Assembly: GCA_004332335.1 (NCBI GenBank)
Contig: SISS01000015.1
Span: 62,001 to 126,000, forward strand
Direction of reading: 5' to 3'
Length of the DNA: 64,000 nt
Source of the DNA: Methanoregulaceae archaeon UXB-2016
GTDB taxonomy: Archaea; Halobacteriota; Methanomicrobia; Methanomicrobiales; Methanospirillaceae
This document shows, piece by piece, positions 17,105-26,076 of the stretch. Position 1 is the stretch's first letter. Each line of letters begins with the position of its first letter. The notes below the pieces were generated by a model. It did not search any database, was not told the DNA's origin, and saw only the letters and a program-made list of their open reading frames with translations. The position numbers were made by a program, and so were the translations under genes.

Positions 17105-17317
17105 ATGGCCATGAAGATCTATGTCCGCGAACGAACCAAGGTTGGGGAGGGCGTCCGCCAGCCCCGGTATAATGTGCTCGCCGTCGCCGGCGGGGACCTG
17201 AGGGTCTACGCACACCACTTCCGCAAGACCGAGCTCGAGCAGATCGCAAAGGACCTCAGCGCTGAGCTCGTCTACCTCTCGTCCATGCCCGAGGCCGAGC
17301 ACGGCACAAAGAAGTAA
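17105..17317 (+). CDS. Conserved small hypothetical protein of methanogens
   Basis: 70-aa (or 68-aa from the second ATG at 17111) soluble basic protein: KIYVRERTKVGEGVRQPRYN, then AVAGGDLRVYAHHFRKTELE and a C-terminal AELVYLSSMPEAEHGTK. The pattern matches small uncharacterised proteins I recall from methanogen genomes; no function is known. The ATG at 17105 fits a leaderless message. It is divergent from the Mo-storage-like gene and 21 bp ahead of a winged-helix gene. Confidence 0.7.
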   Translation: MAMKIYVRERTKVGEGVRQPRYNVLAVAGGDLRVYAHHFRKTELEQIAKDLSAELVYLSSMPEAEHGTKK

Positions 17318-17338
17318 GCTCCCGTCCCATTTTTATCG

Positions 17339-17683
17339 ATGGCTGCACCCTCACTCGACCTGGTCGTCGACGCCATGCTGTCGATCGCGCTGGTCGAGGA
17401 CCGGGCGCTCGGGCTCGAGTTCACGACCGACGGGATACTGATCCGCCTGCCCACGACCCGCCGGATCGCCGAACGGCTCGGCGTGCCCCACTACTACGTC
17501 CTACCTCTGATCGGTACGCTCGAGGCCGACGGACTCGTGACCCGTGCAGAGCGGGTCGGGATCAGGACCACGCCGGCCGGCACGCGCCGGCTCCTGGACC
17601 GGATCGAGGAGGCCTATGCCGAGGGAGCCCACGCGCTCCTGGGGGGAGAGGTCTTCCGGCTCCTCCTCTCCCGCTCCCGGTGA
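17339..17683 (+). CDS. Winged-helix domain protein, hypothetical
   Basis: 114 aa. The central part (RLPTTRRIAERLGVPHYYVL followed by PLIGTLEADGLVTRAERVGI and RTTPAGTRRLLD) has the shape of a winged helix-turn-helix: recognition helix around AERLGVPHYYV and a wing ending in TPAG. The N-terminal 35 residues form another hydrophobic/acidic segment. Probably a DNA-binding regulator or accessory protein. It heads a closely spaced + strand run leading to trm56, an ATP-grasp gene and tfe. Confidence 0.65.
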   Translation: MAAPSLDLVVDAMLSIALVEDRALGLEFTTDGILIRLPTTRRIAERLGVPHYYVLPLIGTLEADGLVTRAERVGIRTTPAGTRRLLDRIEEAYAEGAHALLGGEVFRLLLSRSR

Positions 17684-17732
17684 CCGGGTCCGACTTCTGA
17701 TCCTATATGCCCCCGGCCCCCATCTGATCCTG

Positions 17733-18017
17733 ATGCGCGACGAGGACCTCGACTGGCGCTGTTATACGTTTCTCTCTCGCCGGAGCGGCCCGGCGACCCT
17801 CGAAGAGCTGGCCGGAGGAGTCGGTCTCCCCGCGGAGGCGGTGGACGCATCGGTCTCCCGGCTCGAAAAAGCCCTGATCGTCAGCCGCGAGGGGGACCGG
17901 GTCCGGGCGATGGCGACCCAGGAGTCGCTCCTCGCCTGCCAGCTCCGGTACACGAACGACCTGCCGCTCGTGCTCGAGAACGGCGTGATCCGCGTTCGGA
18001 GGCCCGATGACGCGTGA
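17733..18017 (+). CDS. Winged-helix domain protein, hypothetical
   Basis: 94-aa protein beginning [20 protein letters not shown]. Residues about 20-60 ([40 protein letters not shown]) form a predicted winged helix-turn-helix of the MarR/ArsR kind; the end reads [18 protein letters not shown]. The ATG at 17733 is the first start that gives a coherent domain. It overlaps the Trm56 gene by 11 bp and so is likely translated with it. Function unknown. Confidence 0.65.
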   Translation: MRDEDLDWRCYTFLSRRSGPATLEELAGGVGLPAEAVDASVSRLEKALIVSREGDRVRAMATQESLLACQLRYTNDLPLVLENGVIRVRRPDDA

Positions 18018-18546
18018 GGCCGCGGTCCTCCGGCTCGGCCACCGCCCCGAGCGGGACCAGCGAGTCACGACCCACGTGGGCCTGACCGCACGGGCGCTCG
18101 GTGCGAACCATATGTACCTCGCGGCCGACGACGCGGGCGTGGTCCGGTCGATCGGGGACGTGGTCGACCGGTGGGGCGGCGACTTCTCGGCCGAGAACAA
18201 CGTGAAGTGGCGGCGGTGCATCCTCGACTGGAAAGCCGCAGGCGGCGTCGTGGCCCATCTGACCATGTACGGGCTGAACCTGCCAGACGTGATCGACGAG
18301 GTGCGCACCCAAGACCGCGTACTCGTCGTGGTCGGGGCTGAGAAGGTGCCGGGCGAGGTCTACGGCCTTGCCGACTACAACATCGCGGTCACGAACCAGC
18401 CCCACTCCGAGATCGCCGGGCTCGCGGTCTTCCTGGACCGGCTCTTCGAGGGGCGCGAGCTCGAGGCCGCATTTCCGCACGCGAAGATCCGAGTCGTCCC
18501 CTCCGCGCACGGCAAGCTCGCGGAGGGGCCGGCGGAGGACGAGTGA
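18007..18546 (+). CDS. trm56: tRNA (cytidine(56)-2'-O)-methyltransferase
   Basis: 179-aa SPOUT-family enzyme that methylates the 2'-OH of C56 in the T-loop of archaeal tRNAs, using S-adenosylmethionine. Signatures: [20 protein letters not shown] near the N-terminus, [16 protein letters not shown] in the centre, and the knot region [20 protein letters not shown] plus [18 protein letters not shown]. Embedded in an overlapping operon: its start lies inside the preceding winged-helix gene and its TGA overlaps the GTG of the ATP-grasp gene. Confidence 0.92.
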   Translation: MTREAAVLRLGHRPERDQRVTTHVGLTARALGANHMYLAADDAGVVRSIGDVVDRWGGDFSAENNVKWRRCILDWKAAGGVVAHLTMYGLNLPDVIDEVRTQDRVLVVVGAEKVPGEVYGLADYNIAVTNQPHSEIAGLAVFLDRLFEGRELEAAFPHAKIRVVPSAHGKLAEGPAEDE

Positions 18547-19631
18547 CGGGCCGGCTGCTCGTCGCCGGCTTCGCCACCCGGCATATCGCGGCATCGGCCC
18601 GCATCGCCGGCTACCGCGTGGTCGTTGTGGACCACTTCTGCGACCTGGACCTCGCCGCGATCGCCGAGGACTGCCTCCGATTCGAGACGCTCGACGAGCT
18701 GGCGACGCTCGTGGACGAGGCCACCCGGCGGCTCCCGGTCGAGGGCGTGCTGATGGGCTCGGGCGCCGAGACCCTCCCCCTCTCCGCGCGCCGCCTCGGG
18801 ACCCCTCCCGGGGTCGCGGCCCGGTTCCTCGACAAGGGCGAGACCCAGGCCTTCTTCGAGGAGCTCGGTCTACCGGCGCCACGCCGGCTCCTTCCCGGCG
18901 AGTACCCGGCCATGGCCAAGCCGCTTCACGGTTCGGGAGGCTGGCGGAACGCGGTCGTCTCGTCGGATGCGGAGCTTGCGGCGTGGGCCGCGCTCTACCC
19001 CGACCAGCCCTACCTCCTCCAGGTCGTAGTCCCCGGCACGCCGGCCTCGGTCTCGTGCATCGCCGACGGCGAACGGGCTGTCGCGGTCGCGACGAACCGG
19101 CAGCTCCTGAGGGGAGGGAGTGATATGGGCTACGGCTTTGCCGGGTCGGTCACGCCCTGCGATCATCCGCTCGCGGGAGCGATGGCCGACCTCGCCGAGG
19201 AGATCGCGGGGGCGAGCGGCTGCATCGGCGCGGTCGGGATCGACTTCGTGCTCCCCGACGGCCCCGGCACTCCGATTGCGATCGAGCTGAACCCCCGGTT
19301 CCAGGGGACGCTCGAGACCGTCGAGGCCGCGACGGGAGAGAACCTGGTCCGGCTCCACCTTGAGGCCTGCGAGGGACGCCTCCCGGCGGCACGCCCTGCA
19401 GCACGCCGGTACGCAGCCCGGCGGATCCTCTTTGCCGACCGCGACCTGGTCATCGGCGACGACCTCTCGATCCTCGCCCCGGCCGTCGCCGACATTCCGC
19501 GCCCGGGGACGGCGATCCCGGCTGGCGGAGCGGTCGTCTCGGTTCGCGCCGTCGGGCCGACCGGGTCGGCGGCCCTCGCCGGGCTGGATAAGCATATATC
19601 GGGCGTGCGTACATATATGGAGCGATGGTAG
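18543..19631 (+). CDS. ATP-grasp domain protein
   Basis: 362-aa protein with an N-terminal pre-ATP-grasp Rossmann-like part ([20 protein letters not shown]) and an ATP-grasp domain: [13 protein letters not shown] resembles the phosphate-binding loop, and [20 protein letters not shown] followed by NPRFQGTLE supplies the metal-binding Glu-x-Asn. Such enzymes join a carboxylate to an amine or thiol through an acyl phosphate. In methanogens, relatives take part in cofactor synthesis (for example tyramine-glutamate ligase for methanofuran), but the substrate here cannot be assigned. GTG start overlaps the trm56 stop; its end overlaps tfe by 7 bp. Confidence 0.8.
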   Translation: MTGRLLVAGFATRHIAASARIAGYRVVVVDHFCDLDLAAIAEDCLRFETLDELATLVDEATRRLPVEGVLMGSGAETLPLSARRLGTPPGVAARFLDKGETQAFFEELGLPAPRRLLPGEYPAMAKPLHGSGGWRNAVVSSDAELAAWAALYPDQPYLLQVVVPGTPASVSCIADGERAVAVATNRQLLRGGSDMGYGFAGSVTPCDHPLAGAMADLAEEIAGASGCIGAVGIDFVLPDGPGTPIAIELNPRFQGTLETVEAATGENLVRLHLEACEGRLPAARPAARRYAARRILFADRDLVIGDDLSILAPAVADIPRPGTAIPAGGAVVSVRAVGPTGSAALAGLDKHISGVRTYMERW

Positions 19632-20146
19632 CCGCCGCAGAGATCCTGGAACAGCCCGCCGTTGCCGCGTACCTGCTCCGGCTGATCAAGCAGGAGGGGC
19701 TTCTGCTGATCGAGCGGTTCCCGGCCGAAGGAGAGTTCAGCGATGAGGAGCTCGCCGAGGCCACGAAGATCAACCTCAACTCAGTCCGGCATACGCTCTA
19801 TACGCTGTACGAACGGCGCCTTGCCGAGTACCGCCGGATCAAGAACAACGAGACCGGGTGGCTCACCTACCTCTGGCGCCTCCGGCTCGACAATATTCCC
19901 GTGGCCCTGGCCGAGGAGATGGAGACGATCCTCGAGAAGCTCCGGACGCGGGAACGCTTCGAGGAGGAGAACGATTTTTACCGTTGCGGCCAGTGCGGCC
20001 TCCTCCTGACCTTCAACCAGGCCATGGACTTCGACTTCTGCTGCCCCGAGTGCGCGTCGGCGATGGCCCACTTCGACAACGAGATCCTCTTCCTCGCCCT
20101 GCGCCGCAGGCGCGAGTCGATGGCCTCCTCCCTCGGGCATGGATGA
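19625..20146 (+). CDS. tfe: Transcription factor E alpha
   Basis: 173-aa archaeal general transcription factor that stabilises promoter opening together with TBP and TFB. N-terminal extended winged helix (residues about 1-90: ILEQPAVAAYLLRLIKQEGL, ELAEATKINLNSVRHTLYTL) and a C-terminal zinc ribbon CGQC...CPEC (about residues 119-143). The ATG at 19625 lies inside the end of the ATP-grasp gene and is itself close behind a TATA-like AGCATATATCGG, so tfe may also have its own promoter. It overlaps the HD-domain gene by 8 bp. Confidence 0.93.
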   Translation: MVAAAEILEQPAVAAYLLRLIKQEGLLLIERFPAEGEFSDEELAEATKINLNSVRHTLYTLYERRLAEYRRIKNNETGWLTYLWRLRLDNIPVALAEEMETILEKLRTRERFEEENDFYRCGQCGLLLTFNQAMDFDFCCPECASAMAHFDNEILFLALRRRRESMASSLGHG

Positions 20147-20624
20147 CTGGGAGTCTCTCCTCCGCGAGGCCGGCTGTGACGAGCGCGTGATCCGGCACTG
20201 CCGGGCCGTCACGACCCTCGCCCTCTCGCTCGCCGGCGACGACCCGCTCTTTGACCCCTCTCTTCTGGAAGCCGGCGGCATGCTTCACGATCTCGGTCGC
20301 TCAGTCACGCACGGAATCGGCCATGCACAGGCTGGCGCCGCCCTCTGCCGTGAGCTCGGCCTTGGCGAACCCATCGCTCGGATTGTCGAGCGTCACACGG
20401 GTGCCGGCCTCTCGGCCGACGACTGCGTGCTGATCGGGCTCCTGCCGCGAGACTGTCTGCCCGTGACTCCCGAGGAGCGGCTCGTGGCCTATGCAGACAA
20501 GAGGTTGAAGGGAGACCGGGTGGTCTCGATGGAGCGCGAGCTCGATCGCAATTTCTCCCTCCCGCACCGCAGCCGCCGGCGGATATACCGGCTCTGGCGC
20601 GAGATGGATCTCGTCACAGGGTGA
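20139..20624 (+). CDS. HD-domain (HDIG) hydrolase
   Basis: 161-aa metal-dependent phosphohydrolase-type protein. The HD signature is MLHDLGRSVTHGIGH at about residues 48-62, preceded by a conserved HCRAVTTLAL helix and followed by IVERHTGAG and AYADKRLKGDRVV, which complete the metal-binding set. Homologues are widespread single-domain archaeal proteins without a proven substrate; nucleotide or tRNA-related phosphates are possible. It overlaps tfe and converges on the ACT-domain gene (the two stops overlap by 11 bp). Confidence 0.85.
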   Translation: MDDWESLLREAGCDERVIRHCRAVTTLALSLAGDDPLFDPSLLEAGGMLHDLGRSVTHGIGHAQAGAALCRELGLGEPIARIVERHTGAGLSADDCVLIGLLPRDCLPVTPEERLVAYADKRLKGDRVVSMERELDRNFSLPHRSRRRIYRLWREMDLVTG

Positions 20625-21114
20625 GCCGACGTACCTGTGGGAGCGAGCGGAGCTCCTCGATCACGCCGGGCGCCAGGGCGCCGTCCACGATCACGACGAG
20701 CTTCGGCTCCTCGGCCAGGTAGGGATCGGTCACAAAGATCTGGCGGATCGCGAGGTCGTGGTCGGTGAGCACCTGGACTGCGGCCAGGACGATCCCCTTG
20801 GCCTTGGCGTCCTCGACCGTGATCGTGATCACCGAGAGCCCGAGGTGCTCGGCCACCATCGAGAGGTCGGGGGTCGCCCGCATCCGAGAGAAGATCGGGG
20901 CCAACCGTTCATCCTCGCGAATCCGCTTTGCAGTTGCGTCCACGACCCGCCGGTCGACCCCGACGGCCGCGGCCACCTGGGTCGCCGGGATCGGGATCCG
21001 GTTACAGACCACTCGCCCCTCGTCGTTGACACCGAGCCCGTTCTCGAGCAGGAAACGGATGACCCGGCTCTGCGACGGGGAGTCGGCAAACACCCGCATA
21101 ATCTCGGACCACAT
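20614..21114 (-). CDS. ACT-domain regulator of amino-acid metabolism with N-terminal HTH
   Basis: 166-aa protein. The first half is a HTH-like module (MWSEIMRVFADSPSQSRVIR, IPATQVAAAVGVDRRVVDAT), the second half an ACT ligand-binding domain (SVITITVEDAKAKGIVLAAV, VLTDHDLAIRQIFVTDPYL, KLVVIVDGALAP). It matches the archaeal COG2061-type family, predicted to sense an amino acid and regulate biosynthesis. ATG 21114 is preferred; the ATG at 21132 would sit only about 19 nt from the TATA-like AGTATTATCC. Single gene, divergent from tRNA-Leu. Confidence 0.8.
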   Translation of the reverse strand: MWSEIMRVFADSPSQSRVIRFLLENGLGVNDEGRVVCNRIPIPATQVAAAVGVDRRVVDATAKRIREDERLAPIFSRMRATPDLSMVAEHLGLSVITITVEDAKAKGIVLAAVQVLTDHDLAIRQIFVTDPYLAEEPKLVVIVDGALAPGVIEELRSLPQVRRLTL

Positions 21115-21223
21115 CTGCGCACTTTTGTGCATCGGGGCCTGGGATAATACTACCGCGGCCTCACCCGAGGGGGATGGGGGGAAGGTATATACGGGCGGAT
21201 GGTGACCTTATATGGCACACGGC

Positions 21224-21308
21224 GCGAGGGTTGCCGAGCTAGGTCAAAGGCGCAAGGTTGAGGGCCTTGTCACGAAGGTGTTCGGGCGTTCGAATCGCCT
21301 CCCTCGCA
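21224..21308 (+). tRNA. tRNA-Leu (anticodon GAG)
   Basis: 85-nt class II tRNA. Acceptor GCGAGGG (21224-21230) pairs with CCCTCGC (21301-21307), discriminator A at 21308. D-stem GCC/GGC, anticodon stem CAAGG/CCTTG with loop TTGAGGG (anticodon GAG at 21260-21262), long variable arm CAC-GAAG-GTG, T-arm GGGCG-TTCGAAT-CGCCT. CCA is not encoded. A TATA-like GGTATATACG lies about 36 bp upstream. The reverse strand of this gene produces a spurious protein tail on the neighbouring antiporter frame. Confidence 0.95.
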
Positions 21309-21487
21309 TTCTTCTCACATTCTTCACTCTGGAGAGCGACGCCTCCGTCGCGGTGTGGGCCTTCTCTTCATTACTCTCGGCACGGAACACCGCAGGTTTC
21401 GGCAGTCGTCGACCCGGGCTCCGGGTCAGAAAAACGGAGGGTATCCCGCGCGCTATCGCGGGGCCGTGACCGGTTCGACCCCGATAT

Positions 21488-22377
21488 CGGGCGAGGGTGA
21501 TGGCACTGACCAGCACCGCGATTGCCGGGGTTAACGCGCGCAGGTCGACGATGATCCCGAGCGAGACGAAGAAGATCGCGGCGAAGATGACCTGGAGATA
21601 CTCGGCCCCCTCGCGGGGGTTCTTGCTGTGGCAGAGGGCGATCTCGCGACACGAGACGCCCGCGATGAACGCGCCCACGATCGCCGAGAGCCTGATCAGC
21701 TCGGCCACCATCGCGTAGAAAAAGGCGATTGCGAGGGCGGTGATGAAGACGAACTCGGGGTACTGCCGGGCGAGCGGCTGGCAGTCGAGCCACACGAGCA
21801 TGGGCGAGACGATCTTCAGGCCGGCAAGGAGCCTCAGGCCGATGAAGAGGACGGCCGAGACGAGGCTCGTGTCGATGGCCGGGAGCTCGATTGAGCCCTG
21901 AATCGTGTCCGTGGTAATCCCGAGCACGAGGAGGGCGAGGACATTGTCGATCACGGCCGCACCGATCACCGCCTTCGCGGCCGTGCCCACGAAGAGGGCC
22001 GAGGCCGTCAAGTACCCAAGCAGGGCGGTCGCGAGGTACCCGCCGATCCAGGGCAGCACCACCCCCACGAACGCGATTGCGAGATACCGTGGGTCCGTCA
22101 GGTCGCGGATGCAGAACTCGAACCCGATCGTGAAGAGGAGGAAGATCGCACCAAGATGTGCGAGGGACTGGACGAAGTCCGTGTAGGTAATCAGTCCGAG
22201 CACGGACGGCCCCACCACGATGCCGACCAGGATCTCGCCGACGACCGCCGACTGGTTGATCCGCGACGCGATCAGGTAGCCGGCGAGGGCCACGAAGAGC
22301 AGCAGGCTCATCTGGAACTCGATCGAGCTCAGGATCGACTCAGTCACGTCCCCGTCACCGACCCCTGCGACCGCCAC
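21488..22377 (-). pseudogene. Decayed CPA2-type Na+/H+ (or K+/H+) antiporter
   Basis: Recognisable KefB/NapA-like antiporter: MSLLLFVALAGYLIASRINQ, VGEILVGIVVGPSVLGLI, AIFLLFTIGFEFCI and a late helix FAAIFFVSLGIIVDLRAL. Three defects: helix five joins straight from ALFVGTA to AKAVIGAAV, skipping about 22 residues that normally contain a T-x-x-S-x-x-I ion-binding motif; the catalytic DD pair reads IDNVL; and after AITLA (about 21490) homology stops, so the last roughly 100 residues and three helices are missing. The open frame continues through unrelated DNA and tRNA-Leu antisense. It is probably non-functional. Confidence 0.75.
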
Positions 22378-22509
22378 GAAGGCGTTGGAGACTGCATTGT
22401 CATCTCCTCCGACTGAGTTGCCAGGCGATTAATGGATCTCCCATCCCCGTATCGTCCGACCCGATCGGGCACACGAGTCTCATATTATCCTCTGTCCCAA
22501 CAGTGGTCC

Positions 22510-22704
22510 ATGAGCATGGTCACCATCCTCGCCCGGCTCGAGCTCGAGCGGCAGGAGCGCGGGGAGCGGAAGCGCCGGGAGCGAGCGAGGCAGGAGGACC
22601 GGGCACGGTGGAAGATGTATCTCCTCGATAAGCGCCGGCGGTCCCTGCCGCACCGGCATCACCTCGCACCGCCCGCCGACTATCCTCCGGAGGGGGCAGA
22701 ATAA
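22510..22704 (+). CDS. Small highly charged hypothetical protein
   Basis: 64 codons; the translation is a charged alpha-helix (TILARLELERQERGERKRRE, RARQEDRARWKMYLLDKRRR) followed by a His/Pro-rich tail. A TATA-like CATATTATCC (22480-22489) lies about 25 nt before the ATG, fitting a leaderless transcript, and no longer gene covers the stretch. Composition suggests a nucleic-acid- or ribosome-binding role, but nothing specific is recognised and it could still be a chance ORF. Confidence 0.4.
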   Translation: MSMVTILARLELERQERGERKRRERARQEDRARWKMYLLDKRRRSLPHRHHLAPPADYPPEGAE

Positions 22705-23400
22705 GTCGGGGGCGACCTGCGCGCCGCGACCAGTCGTGCCCTCTTCACGAGCAGGGCGCGGAGATCGAGGCCTGCCGAGCCGGCTGCGCCTCCGACGGCA
22801 ACCCTCCTGACGACGTGGACCGCCGGGAAGTGGAGCCAGCCGCGAGGTCGATCGCGACCTCCGTCACTCTCGAATCCGTCGACGGCGAGCCGCAGGGCGC
22901 GGAACCGGATCTCGAGAGGGCGGATGTGAAGGACGGTGAGGGATCGGCACGCTGGCTCTGTGCCTGTACCGAATGATTAAATAATCTCCGGTTCTTTTAA
23001 ATAATAATCTGTTGGTGCTTGGAGTGCGTTTGATATTCTTCCTTCGCCCTCCAATGAGCCCCGGCACCGGTCACGGAGCTCTTCTTACGTATCAACGCTC
23101 CAGGCGGGAGTGGACGTTGAGTCTCAACAACGACGTCCTCGCCGGGGCGATCGGCCCCCCGCCGGTCATGGCCGTACCGGGCTGATGCCGGAAGAGGACC
23201 CGGTTGATCGAGCTTGGGTCGACACGGGTCCGGGCCGGACCCCGGGGGCCCTGGAGACCGGCGTCTTATGAACGGGTACAGGGCTTTCGGCCCTCAGGAG
23301 CCCCGGACCGCCAGCACGAGGGCGAGTGAGCCGTCCGGCATTCCGGCGCCGGGCACTGCGCCATCGCGGCCCGGGCATCACGCAGAATTCACAAATACCA
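22705..23400. other. Non-coding interval upstream of RNase J gene
   Basis: About 700 bp without a supportable gene. It holds an AT-rich island at about 22970-23040 (GATTAAATAATC and TTTTAAATAATAATC) that looks like a promoter, but no gene follows it until the RNase J ORF, about 380 bp downstream. An unannotated small RNA or decayed gene is possible. Confidence 0.4.
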
Positions 23401-23416
23401 AATTAGGATATACACC

Positions 23417-24754
23417 ATGGAAATAGAAATTATCGCCGTCGGCGGATACGAAGAAGTTGGTCGAAATATGACTGCCGTCCGGTGCGGAAAGGAGATCGTC
23501 ATCTTCGATATGGGCCTCCGCCTGGATGCGCTGATGATGCACGAGGACGTGGAGGTCGACTCAACGCCCTTCCTCGATCTTATCCAGATCAAGGCGATCC
23601 CGGACGATACGGTGCTCCAGTCGCTTCCGGGGACCGTGAAGGCCATCGTCTGCTCGCACGGACACCTCGATCATATCGGAGCCATCCCAAAGCTCGCGCA
23701 CCGGTACAAGGCGCCGATCATCGCCACCCCGTATGCGACGGAGTTGATCCGTCAGCAGATCGATGGCGAAAAGAAGTACCGCGTAGAGAACACCCTCGTG
23801 CCGCTCAAAGCCGGGCAGCGGCACACGATCTCGTCGCACCTCGTGCTCGAGTTCGTCCACACGCAGCATTCGATCATCGACACGGTGACCCCGGTGCTCC
23901 ATACGCCCCACGGGGCGATCGTCTACGCCTGCGACTTCAAGCTCGACCGGACTCCGGTCATCGGGGCGCCCCCGGACTTCGCTCGGTTCCGGCAGCTGGG
24001 CAAGGAGGGAGTGCTCGCCGTGATCGTCGAGAGCCCGTACATTCAGCATAAGGGGCGGTGCCCGAGCGAGCGGATCGCCGGGAACCTTGTGCGGGACACG
24101 ATAGCCAGCCTCGAGGACGACCGACACGCCATCATCGTCTCGGCCTTCTCATCGCACATCTCCCGGGTGAAGGCGATTGCGGAGTCCGCCCACGCGATCG
24201 GGAGAAAGCCCGTGCTGCTCGGCCGCTCGATGGAGAAGTACGGCGTGACCGCCGAACGGATGAAGTACGTCTCGTTCCCCAAGACGACCAGCGTCTTCGG
24301 AAATCGGCGGGTGATCGACCGGATGATGCGCCGGATGATGAAGGAGGGGAAGGAGAAGTTCCTGCCGATTGTCACGGGGCACCAGGGAGAGCCTGGAGCC
24401 ATGCTTACCCGCTTGGCGCACGGCGATACTCCCTACCAGCTGGCCAAGGGCGACAAGGTGCTCTTCTCGGCGAACGTGATCCCGAACCCGATGAACCATG
24501 CACACCGGGCCGAGATCGAGCAGCTTCTCAGCCATGCCGGCGCCCGGATCTTCACTGATCTGCACGTGAGCGGCCATGCGTACCGGGAGGACCACTATGA
24601 GTTCATGCATCTGCTGCAGCCGCAGCACATCATTCCCGCTCACGGTGATCTGACCATGGCCTCGAAGTATGCCCAGTTTGCCAGCGAGCTGGGATACACG
24701 CTGGGCAACACTGTCCACCCGATGATGAACGGCCAGCGGCTCAGGATCAACTGA
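23417..24754 (+). CDS. rnj: Archaeal RNase J (beta-CASP metallo-beta-lactamase ribonuclease)
   Basis: 445-aa 5'-3' exoribonuclease/endonuclease of the RNase J group, which degrades or trims 5'-monophosphate RNA. Motif 1 VCSHGHLDHIGAIP (about residues 78-91), a later FVHTQHSIIDTVTP containing the metal-binding His, VYACDFKLD, the beta-CASP region IIVSAFSSHISRVKAIAE, and the C-terminal VSGHAYREDH and IIPAHGD motifs are intact. Length matches the archaeal type that lacks the bacterial C-terminal domain. It stands as a single gene; the ATG at 23417 follows AGGATATACACC. Confidence 0.93.
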   Translation: MEIEIIAVGGYEEVGRNMTAVRCGKEIVIFDMGLRLDALMMHEDVEVDSTPFLDLIQIKAIPDDTVLQSLPGTVKAIVCSHGHLDHIGAIPKLAHRYKAPIIATPYATELIRQQIDGEKKYRVENTLVPLKAGQRHTISSHLVLEFVHTQHSIIDTVTPVLHTPHGAIVYACDFKLDRTPVIGAPPDFARFRQLGKEGVLAVIVESPYIQHKGRCPSERIAGNLVRDTIASLEDDRHAIIVSAFSSHISRVKAIAESAHAIGRKPVLLGRSMEKYGVTAERMKYVSFPKTTSVFGNRRVIDRMMRRMMKEGKEKFLPIVTGHQGEPGAMLTRLAHGDTPYQLAKGDKVLFSANVIPNPMNHAHRAEIEQLLSHAGARIFTDLHVSGHAYREDHYEFMHLLQPQHIIPAHGDLTMASKYAQFASELGYTLGNTVHPMMNGQRLRIN

Positions 24755-25072
24755 TACCTGGCTCCGGCTGGGGCCGGCCGCTCCCCCGTCAGGATTGTTG
24801 GACATGGCAAGGAACAGGTGCAAGATCGACTGCCCTCAATCCAGTCCTGCCTCCCTTAGGCCTTCAATACGTCCCCGCCTGGCACTTCCGAATACGAAAC
24901 TGGAAATACGAGGGGTCCGCTCGATTGGAGGCGGTTTCGACCTCTGCCAAACGCTTGAGAGCCGGCCGACCGAGTTTCTTTCGGTTCCGGCGACTACTCT
25001 CTGCTGAAAGTACGACTGCCTCTTCTTGCCGGCCGTGTACGGCGGGTTTGTGTCGGCTCCGATCGGGCGCCT
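24755..25072. other. Non-coding interval
   Basis: About 320 bp between RNase J and the small membrane protein. I see no tRNA, no conserved reading frame and no clear pseudogene. Confidence 0.4.
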
Positions 25073-25279
25073 CTACTTCTGTGCGACCGTGTAGGCGTCG
25101 TACATCGAATACACCCAGACGATCAGGTAGAACGGGATCCCGACCAGCACGGTGGAAAGGGCACCGAAGATCACGGCGAGAACAAAGAGCAGGATCGCCT
25201 TGAGAAGCTGGCCCGTGTAGAATTGCCCGAGGCCCGGAATGAAGAAGGAGAGGACGACTGCAAGAAACGGAGAAGCCAT
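25073..25279 (-). CDS. Small TM2-like membrane protein
   Basis: 68-aa protein with two hydrophobic hairpins. FFIPGLGQFYTGQLLKAILL is the TM2-domain signature (a Pro-Gly-Leu-Gly-Gln-Phe-Tyr turn), and a second segment VGIPFYLIVWVYSMYDAYTV closes the domain. TM2 proteins are found in all domains of life with mostly unknown roles. It starts at an ATG with AAAGG upstream and ends 25 bp ahead of nothing recognisable. The next gene upstream (25305-25556), on the same strand, may be co-transcribed. Confidence 0.8.
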   Translation of the reverse strand: MASPFLAVVLSFFIPGLGQFYTGQLLKAILLFVLAVIFGALSTVLVGIPFYLIVWVYSMYDAYTVAQK

Positions 25280-25304
25280 ACAAAAGGTTGATCCTCCGGT
25301 CGAA

Positions 25305-25556
25305 TCAACGCTTCGGGTCTTCGGCGAACTCCGGGTGCTCGGCGATGTATGCGGCCTCCTTCGCCTCCATCTCCTGGGGGGTTGCGTCGGCCTTCATGCA
25401 GACCGCGCGGTGGGCCACGAACCGCCCGCAGGAGAAATGGCCGCAGTCGTCCTCGCGGCGGCATGCACCGTAGGTTTTCTGTTCGAGGTCGTGGAAGACG
25501 AACGGACGCCCTGCCCGCTCCGCCTCTTCCTTAGCTGCTTTCCATGAGTCTGCCAT
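25305..25556 (-). CDS. Conserved hypothetical protein with Cys/His cluster
   Basis: 83-aa soluble protein: MADSWKAAKEEAERAGRPFV, FHDLEQKTYGACRREDDCGH and FSCGRFVAHRAVCMKADATP. Four cysteines and two histidines within about 25 residues (C-x5-C-G-H-x2-C-x9-C) suggest a structural zinc or an iron-sulfur site. The acidic C-terminus (YIAEHPEFAEDPKR) is helical. The ATG at 25556 begins the coherent part; a longer frame upstream is not supported. Function unknown. Confidence 0.65.
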   Translation of the reverse strand: MADSWKAAKEEAERAGRPFVFHDLEQKTYGACRREDDCGHFSCGRFVAHRAVCMKADATPQEMEAKEAAYIAEHPEFAEDPKR

Positions 25557-26076
25557 GTGTCTCCCGAGGGACGCCCGACGGCATATACCTGACGGGTTGG
25601 ACCGCTCCGGGAGGCAACCAGCTGCAATCCTTTCTATCAGACCGTGGGGAAGCGAGCCGGTCCGTTCATGAAGAGAAGAGCGTGATCGGCGCAGAGAGGT
25701 CCGGGCGGGCTCCATCGGGTGGCGTGTCCCTCAGAGGTCGTCGAACGGAACCAGGGGGATCAGGACGCGCGTCCCATGACGGGCAACCCGGCACTCGTAC
25801 CAGTCCATACATCGCCGGACCACCGATCGATCTCGACGGCGGGGCACGGCCTTTGTCCTTCTTGCTGAAATGTCCATCACCATCATCTCATTACCCGGCG
25901 CTGAAGCAGGGTTGTCCGGAGGCGCTCAGTCAGACGAGCACCCTCCCGACACCTGTTTCAGGCCGTGTCGCTACCTGTCTGTTGGTGACCGGCCTATATG
26001 ACGGGAGCACCGTGCGGGGTAAAAGTGATGAGCGAGCCGGACTCGAGAGGTCCGATGATTCCCCAAAATAGGGGAT
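25557..26076. other. Non-coding interval
   Basis: About 520 bp between divergent/convergent small genes. A long + strand frame is present but its translation is Gly/Ser/Arg-rich without motifs. A CCCAAAATAGGGG motif just beyond the alba stop (about 26062-26075) could act in termination. Nothing else is supported. Confidence 0.4.

Noticed and set aside
21244..21487. C-terminal extension of the antiporter frame
   Set aside because: It is the antisense of tRNA-Leu and adjoining non-coding DNA; the tail contains the familiar tRNA-derived Arg/Thr/Pro pattern and has no antiporter similarity.
25544..26071. Plus-strand 175-codon frame between small genes
   Set aside because: Low-complexity translation without motif, promoter or ribosome binding site.
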